A stretch of DNA of 5,601 bases from Pseudomonadota bacterium (GTDB lineage Bacteria > Pseudomonadota > Alphaproteobacteria > Acetobacterales > Acetobacteraceae): positions 1 through 5,601 of the forward strand of contig JAKBCD010000160.1 of assembly GCA_021808205.1 (NCBI GenBank). The letters run 5' to 3'. The number at the start of each line of letters is the position of its first letter. Position 1 is the stretch's first letter. A model generated the notes under the pieces. That model saw only the letters and a list, made by a program, of their open reading frames with translations. It made no database searches and was not told where the DNA came from. Shown here piece after piece: positions 1 to 5,601 of this stretch. Position numbers and translations under genes: made by a program.

Positions 1-22
1 GGCGCTCAAACAAAACAGCCAT
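1..22 (-). CDS. Possible start of a further gene, cut by the left edge
   Basis: Four bases after the regulator's TGA stop an ATG at 22-20 opens a frame that reads MAVLFER to the window edge. The tight spacing and strand would suit the next gene of the operon, but seven codons cannot be assigned to any family and the region upstream has no strong ribosome-binding site. Confidence 0.3.
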
Positions 23-26
23 GAAC

Positions 27-740
27 TCAGCTTGGCTCGCGCGCGTAGGTGATGATGGAAAGATAGGTCATTGGTTTCACCAGCAGCTTCTCCGGCCCGT
101 GCGGGGCGGCGGAATCGAACAGCAACGCATCGCCAGGGGTGAGATGGTAGGATTGATCGCCATGGCGATACAAAACCTCGCCGGTGAGCATGTAGATAAA
201 TTCCGTGCCCTCATGCTGAAAGGCGGGATAGGCAACAGCTTCCTTGCTAAGCGTGATGAGATACGGTTCCACCACCACATTGCCGCCCAGCGCATGCCCC
301 AGCAGCGAATATTGGTGCCCGGCCTTCGTGCCCCGCCGCTCGATGACAACGCCAGTGCCGGATTTCACGTAGGAACAGTCGCGCTTTTCCTCGAAAGTGG
401 AAAAGAAGGTGGTGATCGGCACGTTGAGTGCGCCCGCCAGCGCCTGCAACGAGGCAAGTGACGGTGAAATCTGCCCGTTTTCGATTTTGGAGAGCATACC
501 ACCGGAAAGCCCGGCAGCGGCCGCGAGTTCTGACACGGTTATGCCCACGCGCCGGCGCAATTGCCGCACCTGCACGCCAATGGCCTGTTCCAGCGTGAGG
601 TCTGAAACCGCGGCGGCATTGCTGCCGGTGCTATAGGCTTCCGCAATATTCGCTGGCAGGCCAGCCTGCTCCAGCGCATTGGGCAAAGGCGCTTTAATAA
701 TCCTTGGCTTCTTAGCGTCCAGCTTGGCCTGGTTGCGCAT
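27..740 (-). CDS. XRE-family transcriptional regulator with C-terminal cupin domain
   Basis: DNA-binding regulator of 237 residues. A low-complexity N-terminal stretch of about 50 residues precedes an XRE/Cro-C1 helix-turn-helix (about 56-111), with the recognition-helix region GLSGGMLSKIENGQISPSLASL. A conserved linker (EEKRDCSYVKSGTGVVIERRGT) and a cupin_2 domain (about 160-230) follow. In the cupin, QHEGTEFIYMLTGE and PGDALLFDSAAPHG give His176, Glu180 and His214 as likely metal or ligand residues; the second His of the classical HxH is glycine (178). I recall similar regulators beside methylated-amine and one-carbon genes in alphaproteobacteria. The ATG at 740 is preceded by AGGAGG at 11 bases; the closer ATG at 751 is in another frame and gives a non-homologous peptide. 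The gene follows folD after 60 bases that contain an inverted repeat, so it may be both part of the operon and separately transcribed. A role in controlling the sarcosine/one-carbon operon, perhaps through a small ligand bound by the cupin, is inference. Confidence 0.9.
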   Translation of the reverse strand: MRNQAKLDAKKPRIIKAPLPNALEQAGLPANIAEAYSTGSNAAAVSDLTLEQAIGVQVRQLRRRVGITVSELAAAAGLSGGMLSKIENGQISPSLASLQALAGALNVPITTFFSTFEEKRDCSYVKSGTGVVIERRGTKAGHQYSLLGHALGGNVVVEPYLITLSKEAVAYPAFQHEGTEFIYMLTGEVLYRHGDQSYHLTPGDALLFDSAAPHGPEKLLVKPMTYLSIITYAREPS

Positions 741-751
741 GTTCCGACCAT

Positions 752-757
752 CCTCCT
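752..757 (-). promoter_or_regulatory. Ribosome-binding site of the regulator gene
   Basis: AGGAGG is a strong Shine-Dalgarno sequence 11 bases before the ATG at 740. It also abuts an out-of-frame ATG (751-749), which is too close to be used efficiently and opens only a 70-codon shadow frame. Confidence 0.7.
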
Positions 758-759
758 GC

Positions 760-781
760 TGTTCGTCTTATGATGCGAACA
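760..781. promoter_or_regulatory. Perfect inverted repeat in front of the regulator gene; candidate operator
   Basis: TGTTCG (760-765) and CGAACA (776-781) are exact reverse complements separated by 10 bases, inside the 60-base spacer between folD and the regulator and about 20 bases before the regulator start. Symmetric half-sites of this size are what a dimeric XRE protein would bind, so autoregulation is plausible. The same pattern is absent from the soxG-purU and purU-folD gaps. No T-run follows on either strand, so a terminator is unlikely, and I see no convincing -35/-10 pair beside it. Confidence 0.45.
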
Positions 782-800
782 TTTAAAAGGCCAGCATTGT

Positions 801-1667
801 TTACGTGCGGTGCTCCAGGCGCTTGGCAGCGTTAAGCGTGTTGCGCAGCAGGCAGGCGATGGTCATAGGCCCCACCCCGCCCGGCACCGGGGTAATGGCC
901 CCAGCCACCTGCTCAGCCTCCTGATAAGCCACATCGCCTACCAGCCTGGTTTTGCCGCCCTCGGCAGGCACGCGGTTGATACCGACATCAATGACCGTGG
1001 CACCCGGCTTTATCCAATCGCCTTTCACCACCTCTGGCTTGCCAACCGCCGCCACCAGAATATCCGCCGTGCGGCAAAGCTCTGGCAAATTGCGGGTTCG
1101 GGAATGCGCCATCGTGACGGTACAGTTTTTCTGCAGCAACAGCTGTGCGATTGGTTTACCGACAAGGTTAGAGCGCCCGATGACCACGGCGTTCAGCCCG
1201 GTCATGTCCGGCAATGTATCCTCCAGCAGCAGGATACAACCCAGCGGCGTGCAAGGCACCAGCCCCGGCAGCCCGGCGGCCAGGCGGCCCGCATTCACCA
1301 CGGTTAGCCCGTCAACATCTTTCTCCGGCGAAATGGCGGCGATCACCTCATCCGCGTTCAGGTGGCCGGGCAAAGGTAATTGCACCAGAATGCCATGCAC
1401 CGCCGGGTCGGCATTCAACTGCCGCACCAGGGCCAGCAGGTCGGTTTGCAGGGTGTCCGCTGGCAGCTTGTGCTCGAAGGAGGCCATGCCCGCCTCAACC
1501 GTCTGTTTTGCCTTGTTGGCGACATAGACCCTGGACGCCGGGTCATCCCCCACCAGCACCACGGCAAGGCCCGGCCTATAAGGCAGTGCGGCCACCTCCG
1601 CCGCGATGGCGGTACGAAGATCGGCCGCGAAGGCCTTACCGTCGATGATTTCAGCCAAATCAGTCAT
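801..1667 (-). CDS. folD: Bifunctional methylene-THF dehydrogenase / methenyl-THF cyclohydrolase
   Basis: Converts 5,10-methylene-THF to 5,10-methenyl-THF (normally NADP+-dependent) and then to 10-formyl-THF, in the cytoplasm. The 288 residues match the family. The catalytic residues known from E. coli FolD align with an offset of two: Tyr48 and Lys52 in YVANK, Gln96 in GILVQLPLP, Asp119 in EKDVDG. The nucleotide-binding half has PCTPLG (138-143), [11 protein letters not shown] (162-172), AHSRT (187-191), DVGIN (227-231), GDV, and the C-terminal [11 protein letters not shown] signature (259-269). The ATG at 1667 is given as the start, but GGAGG touches it directly; a TTG three codons on (1658) is 9 bases from GGAGG and would give a 285-residue protein opening at AEIIDGK, so it may be the real start. 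In this operon FolD links the methylene-THF made by sarcosine oxidase to the 10-formyl-THF used by PurU. It may be a second folD copy beside a housekeeping one, which cannot be judged from here. Confidence 0.97.
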   Translation of the reverse strand: MTDLAEIIDGKAFAADLRTAIAAEVAALPYRPGLAVVLVGDDPASRVYVANKAKQTVEAGMASFEHKLPADTLQTDLLALVRQLNADPAVHGILVQLPLPGHLNADEVIAAISPEKDVDGLTVVNAGRLAAGLPGLVPCTPLGCILLLEDTLPDMTGLNAVVIGRSNLVGKPIAQLLLQKNCTVTMAHSRTRNLPELCRTADILVAAVGKPEVVKGDWIKPGATVIDVGINRVPAEGGKTRLVGDVAYQEAEQVAGAITPVPGGVGPMTIACLLRNTLNAAKRLEHRT

Positions 1668-1672
1668 CCTCC
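1668..1672 (-). promoter_or_regulatory. Ribosome-binding site of folD, touching the ATG
   Basis: GGAGG ends at the base next to the ATG at 1667, leaving no spacer. Measured to the in-frame TTG at 1658 the spacer is 9 bases, within the normal range, so this site favours the TTG as start. The only alternative upstream, GGGCGAG, is weak. Confidence 0.6.
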
Positions 1673-1688
1673 AGAGCTCGCCCGCCTT

Positions 1689-1704
1689 CTAGCTGAACTA
1701 GCTG
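1689..1704. repeat. Short tandem direct repeat at the purU stop codon
   Basis: CTAGCTG occurs at 1689-1695 and 1698-1704 (9-base period). Read on the coding strand it yields AGC TAG TTC AGC TAG, so the purU stop is followed two codons later by a second in-frame TAG. It looks like a small duplication at the gene end and probably has little functional weight. Confidence 0.5.
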
Positions 1705-2558
1705 GCGAAGACGACTGTCTTGGAGCCGTTTAAAATCACCCGGTCTTCTAGATGGTAGCGCACCGCACGGGCCAGCACCCGGCGCTCGATGTCCCGCCCC
1801 TTGCGAACGAGATCATCCGGCGTGTCGCCATGGGTAATCCGTTCCACGTCTTGCTCGATAATCGGGCCTTCATCGAGATCCGCCGTGACGTAGTGCGCCG
1901 TGGCGCCGATCAGCTTCACCCCGCGCTTATGCGCCTGGTGGTAGGGTTTGGCGCCCTTGAAGCCGGGGAGGAAGGAATGATGGATATTGATGCAGCGGCC
2001 CGAGAGCTTCTGCGCCAGCGCATCGGACAAAATTTGCATATAGCGGGCCAGCACCACCAGCTCCGCCCCGCTTTCCCTTACCAGCGCCCAAATCTGCGCC
2101 TCCTGCTCCATTTTGGTATCGCGCGTGATCGGCAGGTGGTGAAAAGGGATGCCGCCGAAATCCAGTCCGTTATAAACCTCACGCGCATGGTTGGAGACAA
2201 TGCCGACCGGCTGCATTTCCATTTCACCGATGCGCCACCGGTAGAGCAAATCCGCGAGGCAGTGATCGAATTTAGAGGCCAGCAGCAATACCTTGCGCGG
2301 AGCAGAATGATCCGAAAGCTTCCAGGTTAGTTTGAACGGCTCAGCCAGCGCCGTGAAGCCTTCGCGCAGCGGTATGATCTGCGCATTTTCTACAAGCTGA
2401 AAGGCAATGCGGGCAAAAAATTTTCCGGTCTCTTGATCGTCAAATTGCTGCGCCTCGCGGATATCCGCCCCTTTTTCGAACAGATAGGTAGAGACGGCGG
2501 AGACAATCCCCGGCCGGTTGACGCAGGAGAGGGTAAGCACATACTGAGCTAAGGACAT
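1698..2558 (-). CDS. purU: Formyltetrahydrofolate deformylase
   Basis: Cytoplasmic hydrolase converting 10-formyl-THF and water to formate and THF. The 286 residues match the usual length (about 280-290). An ACT regulatory domain (about 5-80) carries the [12 protein letters not shown] loop; a formyltransferase-fold domain (about 88-275) follows. The catalytic triad known from PurN/PurU is present: Asn191 and His193 in [10 protein letters not shown], and Asp229 in [12 protein letters not shown] (121-124) and the [11 protein letters not shown] helix are also typical. The ATG at 2558 opens directly into the conserved ACT strand; a weak AGGA lies 11 bases upstream. The gene follows soxG after 55 bases and precedes folD by 30. 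Next to sarcosine oxidase it regenerates free THF and releases the demethylation carbon as formate, rather than feeding purine synthesis. The usual CPDRPG of the ACT loop reads CVNRPG here. Two in-frame TAG stops lie 9 bases apart at the end. Confidence 0.97.
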   Translation of the reverse strand: MSLAQYVLTLSCVNRPGIVSAVSTYLFEKGADIREAQQFDDQETGKFFARIAFQLVENAQIIPLREGFTALAEPFKLTWKLSDHSAPRKVLLLASKFDHCLADLLYRWRIGEMEMQPVGIVSNHAREVYNGLDFGGIPFHHLPITRDTKMEQEAQIWALVRESGAELVVLARYMQILSDALAQKLSGRCINIHHSFLPGFKGAKPYHQAHKRGVKLIGATAHYVTADLDEGPIIEQDVERITHGDTPDDLVRKGRDIERRVLARAVRYHLEDRVILNGSKTVVFAS

Positions 2559-2613
2559 TGTGAAACGATTCCTGAAAATTCATTTACCAGCCGCAAGGCG
2601 CGCCACGCCGCGC

Positions 2614-3108
2614 TCAACCTCGCCCCGTAAATATGTCTGCCGCTTGCATAATGGCATGGTGTAACGCCTCGCCAAGGGAACGGAAACAGGCCAGGATAAA
2701 ATTTTCATCCTCACGCCATACACGAACGCCGATATGCGCGGCGCTGGTGATGGCCACCTCATCCACCCCGAAGCAGGCGATGTCGATGGGCAGAAGCCGT
2801 TTCAAAATCTCCACGGCGTGCGGGCCGGAAAGGCTGAACAGGCAGAGCCCGTCCGTCTGCTCGGTGATGGCGGCGAGGGCAGCAGGCAGTTCCAACTCCC
2901 CCAGCACCAGCCATTGGCGCGGGCCGTTCCAGAGAACCTCCGCCCCGTGGTGGAGGATGCGCTTCGGCGTGGCGGGCAACGCAACACCCATCGCCGCTTC
3001 CAGCGCGGGCAGCGTGGTCTTGTAGGCTGCCAGGCTGCGGATGCGCCGGGCTGGCACAGTACCGATGAAAGGATGCGGCGCGAAGGCCAGAACAGCAGCA
3101 TCAAGCAT
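2614..3108 (-). CDS. soxG: Sarcosine oxidase gamma subunit
   Basis: Gamma subunit (164 residues) of heterotetrameric sarcosine oxidase; in the family it packs against the folate-binding half of the alpha subunit and has no cofactor of its own. Family marks are PFIGTVPARRIRSL near the N terminus (13-26), the VLWNGPRQWLVLGE segment (about 58-71), and LFSLSGPHAVEILKRLLPID (about 91-110), matching the usual WLGPDEWLV and LSGP...L..GCP.D pattern. The start is placed at the ATG at 3108: it overlaps the soxA stop in the 8-base string ATGCTTGA and has GGAAG 7 bases upstream. The frame is open upstream to 3252, but that extension is a shadow of soxA rich in Arg, Pro and Cys and is not SoxG-like. The protein is on the short side, since many SoxG proteins are about 180-210 residues, mainly for want of an N-terminal extension. 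Its overlap with soxA suggests translational coupling for equal subunit supply. Confidence 0.92.
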   Translation of the reverse strand: MLDAAVLAFAPHPFIGTVPARRIRSLAAYKTTLPALEAAMGVALPATPKRILHHGAEVLWNGPRQWLVLGELELPAALAAITEQTDGLCLFSLSGPHAVEILKRLLPIDIACFGVDEVAITSAAHIGVRVWREDENFILACFRSLGEALHHAIMQAADIFTGRG

Positions 3109-5601
3109 GAAGGCGCTTCCCTTCCGGGTCGTAATGCACGGGCGCGGTGACAACGGCCTGGAAATCCCCGCCACGCAGGGGGTCGTAAACACGCACCGTC
3201 TCGCCCAGCCGCGCCGGGCCGTTGGCCAGCAAGGCGAGCGCGATGGAGCCAAGCGAGGGGCCGCGCGCCGCAGAGGTCACATGCCCCTGGTCGTTCGCCG
3301 CTACGGCCTCTGCCCCAATGGAGAGCAAATGGCTGCCTGCACGGATGATATCCGCCGGATTGACAGGCCGCAGGCCTACGAGTGTCAGGCGTTGCGGGTC
3401 CATCAGCGCCGGGCGGGCGGCCATGGCGCGGCCGATAAAATCCTTTTTCTTCGAGAGCAGCTTATGCAGCCCGAGATCATGCGCGGTGGTCTGGCCGTTC
3501 AGCTCCGGCCCGGCGGCGTGGCCCTTCTCGATCCGCATGATACCCAAGGCCTCGGTGCCATAGGGTGCGATGTTGTATTCAGCCCCTGCTTCCATTAGCT
3601 TTTCCGCCAACGCATGGGCATAACGGGCGGGCACGGCGAGCTCGTAGGCACGCTCACCAGAGAAAGAGATGCGAAACAACCGCGCCGGCACGCCGCCACA
3701 CACCGTCAGCTCACCGCAGGCCATGTAGGGGAACGCCTCGTCCGAAAGGTCGAAGGGCGCATCGACAATTTTTTCCAGCGTGGCGGCGGAACGCGGCCCC
3801 GCCACGGCAATCTGCCCCCATTGGTCAGTCACGGAAATGAGCGGCACATCCAGTTCCGGCCACAGCACCTGGGCGCAGAATTCCAGATGCTGCATCACCC
3901 GTCCGGCATTGGCGGTAGTGGTCGTCATCACAAAATGCGTTTCGCCCAGGCGCGCGGTGGTGCCGTCATCCATCACCATGCCGTCCTCACGCAGCATCAG
4001 CCCGTAGCGTACTTTGCCTATGGCGAGGTTCGTCCAGCTATTGGTGTAAACGCACTCAAGGAACTTCGCAGCGTCCGGGCCTTGGATATCGATCTTACCG
4101 AGCGTGGTGACATCGCAGATGCCCACCGCTTCGCGAACCGCACTCACCTCGCGCTGGGCGGCTTGCAGCCAATCCTCACCGGGCTTGGGAAAATACTGGG
4201 CGCGCAGCCACGGCCCAGTTTCCACGAACACGGCCCCCAGCGTCTTCGCCCATTCATGGGTGGGGGTCAGACGCGTCGGGCGGAAATACTTGCCCGCATG
4301 CGCCCCAGCCAGCGCGCCGATGGCCACCGGCACGTAAGGCGGACGGAAGCGTGTGGTGCCAGTCTCGCCAATGCCGCGCCCCAGCGCTTCCGCCAGCACG
4401 CCGATGGCGTTCACATTCGCGGTCTTGCCCTGGTCTGTCGCCATGCCTAGCGTGGTATAGCGCTTCACATGCTCCACCGAGGCAAAGCCTTCGCGTTCGG
4501 CCAGCTTCACATCCTTCACCGTCACGTCATTCTGCAAATCCAGGAAGGATTTGCCGGGCACGTAACCGGAATGGAAAACCGGCTGGATGTTGGCGTTGAT
4601 CCCCTGCCCCGCCGCCTTGCCAATCACGCTCATGCCCGGCGGCATTTTGCCCGGGATGAACGCGGCGATCTCCGAATCCCAGACCGGCTTGCCGTCAAAA
4701 TGCGAGGTCAGCGCCAGATTCGGGTTGAACCCGCCGGAGGTGGCGATAACGTCGCACGGCAGGGAAAGCTCCCCGCCCTTGGCGAGATGAATTTTCGCCC
4801 CCTTCACCCCCAGCGTGCCAATAGCGCGGATGATGGCAGCGCCGGCATAAACCGGCGCGCCGGCGGCACGCGCGGCCTCATGCAGCGCATCGCTGCTAGT
4901 GGGCCGTACATCCACCACACCGGCGATGTTCACGCCCGCCGCGTGCAGCACGGGAATCAACGCGGCGGCGTCATCGTTATTGATATAAAGCAGAATATTC
5001 CGCCCCGGCGAGACGCCATAGCGGGTAACATAATCTCCCACCGCGCGGCTCAGCATCACGCCCGGCAAATCGTTATGGCCAAAGGCGATCGGCCGCTCCA
5101 GCGCGCCCGCAGCCAGCACGCTGCGTTTGGCAACAATACGGATGAGCCGCTGCCGCGGCGCATTGGAGGATGGCAGATGATCGTTAAGCCGTTCCAGCGC
5201 CGCGTAAGTACCGCCATCGTAAACACCAACCACTGTGGTGCGGGAAAAGAAGCTGATCGTTTCAGGAATCTCCGCATTAGCAAGTGGCGCGTTCTCGTCG
5301 CAGAGAATGACGCGCTGGCCCTTGGTGGCGGCCTCGGCGGCGGCGGCAAGGCCAGTGGCACCCCCGCCAATCACCAGAACATCGCAAAATTCCGTGGTTT
5401 TCTCGTAAATATCCGGGTCCGGCAGACCCGCATTGCGGCCCAGCCCCGCCGCGCGGCGGATCATCGGCTCGTACAGTTTCTCCCAAAATCCTGCCGGCCA
5501 CATGAAGGTTTTGTAGTAGAACCCCGCCGAGAGAAACGGCGAGAGCAAATTATTCACCGCCAGCGGATCATATTTCAGCGAAAACCCACGATTCTGGCTG
5601 G
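3101..5601 (-). CDS. soxA: Sarcosine oxidase alpha subunit, 5' end outside the window
   Basis: Alpha subunit of cytoplasmic heterotetrameric sarcosine oxidase, which oxidises sarcosine with O2 to glycine and H2O2 and transfers the methyl carbon to THF as 5,10-methylene-THF. The frame stays open to the right edge; the GTG at 5557 is an internal valine, since the preceding 14 codons read SQNRGFSLKYDPLA, typical SoxA sequence. Counting from that serine, 832 residues are visible. About 95-100 are missing, including most of the N-terminal ferredoxin-like domain. Visible are the FYYKTFMWP motif (27-35), the dinucleotide-binding GGGATG (78-83; this subunit binds NAD+ in the family), LDLQNDVT and YTTLGMATDQGKT of the middle domain (about 353-393), and a C-terminal half like the glycine-cleavage T-protein (about 450-825) that binds folate, with PYGTEALGIMRIEKGH and GPELNGQTT. 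The enzyme seems about 60 residues shorter than usual because of two compact segments in the NAD-binding half (see findings). The stop overlaps soxG by 8 bases. Confidence 0.96.
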   Translation of the reverse strand, partial: SQNRGFSLKYDPLAVNNLLSPFLSAGFYYKTFMWPAGFWEKLYEPMIRRAAGLGRNAGLPDPDIYEKTTEFCDVLVIGGGATGLAAAAEAATKGQRVILCDENAPLANAEIPETISFFSRTTVVGVYDGGTYAALERLNDHLPSSNAPRQRLIRIVAKRSVLAAGALERPIAFGHNDLPGVMLSRAVGDYVTRYGVSPGRNILLYINNDDAAALIPVLHAAGVNIAGVVDVRPTSSDALHEAARAAGAPVYAGAAIIRAIGTLGVKGAKIHLAKGGELSLPCDVIATSGGFNPNLALTSHFDGKPVWDSEIAAFIPGKMPPGMSVIGKAAGQGINANIQPVFHSGYVPGKSFLDLQNDVTVKDVKLAEREGFASVEHVKRYTTLGMATDQGKTANVNAIGVLAEALGRGIGETGTTRFRPPYVPVAIGALAGAHAGKYFRPTRLTPTHEWAKTLGAVFVETGPWLRAQYFPKPGEDWLQAAQREVSAVREAVGICDVTTLGKIDIQGPDAAKFLECVYTNSWTNLAIGKVRYGLMLREDGMVMDDGTTARLGETHFVMTTTTANAGRVMQHLEFCAQVLWPELDVPLISVTDQWGQIAVAGPRSAATLEKIVDAPFDLSDEAFPYMACGELTVCGGVPARLFRISFSGERAYELAVPARYAHALAEKLMEAGAEYNIAPYGTEALGIMRIEKGHAAGPELNGQTTAHDLGLHKLLSKKKDFIGRAMAARPALMDPQRLTLVGLRPVNPADIIRAGSHLLSIGAEAVAANDQGHVTSAARGPSLGSIALALLANGPARLGETVRVYDPLRGGDFQAVVTAPVHYDPEGKRLHA
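3116..3125 (-). promoter_or_regulatory. Ribosome-binding site of soxG inside the end of soxA
   Basis: Two copies of GGAAG lie side by side within the last codons of soxA, the nearer 7 bases before the soxG ATG at 3108. This supports the overlapping start and rules in a 164-residue SoxG rather than the longer open frame. Confidence 0.55.

Noticed and set aside
21..461. Plus-strand open frame of 146 codons opposite the regulator
   Set aside because: It is antisense to the cupin and helix-turn-helix coding region and has no family resemblance.
539..751. ATG at 751 directly after AGGAGG as the start of a separate small gene
   Set aside because: There is no spacer between the Shine-Dalgarno sequence and this ATG, and the frame overlaps the regulator's own coding sequence with an uncharacteristic product.
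760..781. The inverted repeat read as a transcription terminator after folD
   Set aside because: The stem is only 6 pairs with a 10-base loop and no T-run follows on either strand.
1752..2330. Plus-strand open frame of 192 codons opposite purU
   Set aside because: It is fully antisense to purU, whose catalytic residues and domains are intact; the predicted product resembles no family I recognise.
2559..2613. GC-rich soxG-purU spacer with GGCGCGCC as a terminator or operator
   Set aside because: The palindrome is short, no T-run follows, and such GC strings are common at this base composition; nothing else was seen in these 55 bases.
2580..2762. Minus-strand frame of 60 codons running past the soxG stop, suggesting a frameshifted soxG C terminus
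   Set aside because: soxG ends at a normal place for the family (the helix ...HHAIMQAADIFTGRG), and the alternative frame does not continue any SoxG feature.
3614..4450. Long plus-strand open frame of 278 codons opposite soxA
   Set aside because: It lies wholly opposite a gene with clear homology, its product is rich in Arg, His and Gly with no recognisable domain, and such antisense frames are common in GC-rich DNA.

Overview
The window is a single block of minus-strand genes. It reads, in order of transcription from the right edge to the left, soxA (5' end outside the window), soxG, purU, folD and a helix-turn-helix/cupin regulator. Intergenic gaps are at most about 60 bases, soxA and soxG overlap by 8 bases, and no gene lies on the plus strand. 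Base composition is clearly GC-rich (roughly 60% by eye). The gene order, the tetrameric sarcosine oxidase and the style of the XRE-cupin regulator point to an alphaproteobacterium. An assignment to a family such as the Acetobacteraceae would be a guess.

Region by region: 3101-5601 encodes most of the alpha subunit of heterotetrameric sarcosine oxidase, running off the right edge with about 95-100 residues missing. 2614-3108 encodes the gamma subunit. 1698-2558 encodes formyltetrahydrofolate deformylase, and 801-1667 the bifunctional methylene-THF dehydrogenase/methenyl-THF cyclohydrolase FolD. 741-800 is a short spacer carrying a perfect 6-bp inverted repeat (760-781), and 27-740 encodes the regulator. 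An ATG at 22-20, 4 bases after the regulator stop, may open a further gene cut by the left edge. There is no stretch above 300 bases without a gene, and I saw no RNA gene, mobile element or CRISPR array.

The genes form a coherent pathway. Sarcosine oxidase demethylates sarcosine to glycine and passes the methyl carbon to tetrahydrofolate as 5,10-methylene-THF. FolD oxidises this to 10-formyl-THF, and PurU hydrolyses that to formate and free THF, which can accept the next carbon. The block is therefore a THF-recycling one-carbon disposal module attached to sarcosine (probably glycine betaine/creatine-derived) catabolism, with a regulator likely dedicated to it. The beta and delta subunit genes (soxB, soxD) are expected upstream, beyond the right edge.

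This is a known type of operon rather than a new system. The points most worth a second look are two apparent in-frame contractions in the nucleotide-binding part of SoxA, the inverted repeat in front of the regulator, and the start codon of folD, where a GGAGG motif abuts the ATG but is well placed for a TTG three codons later.
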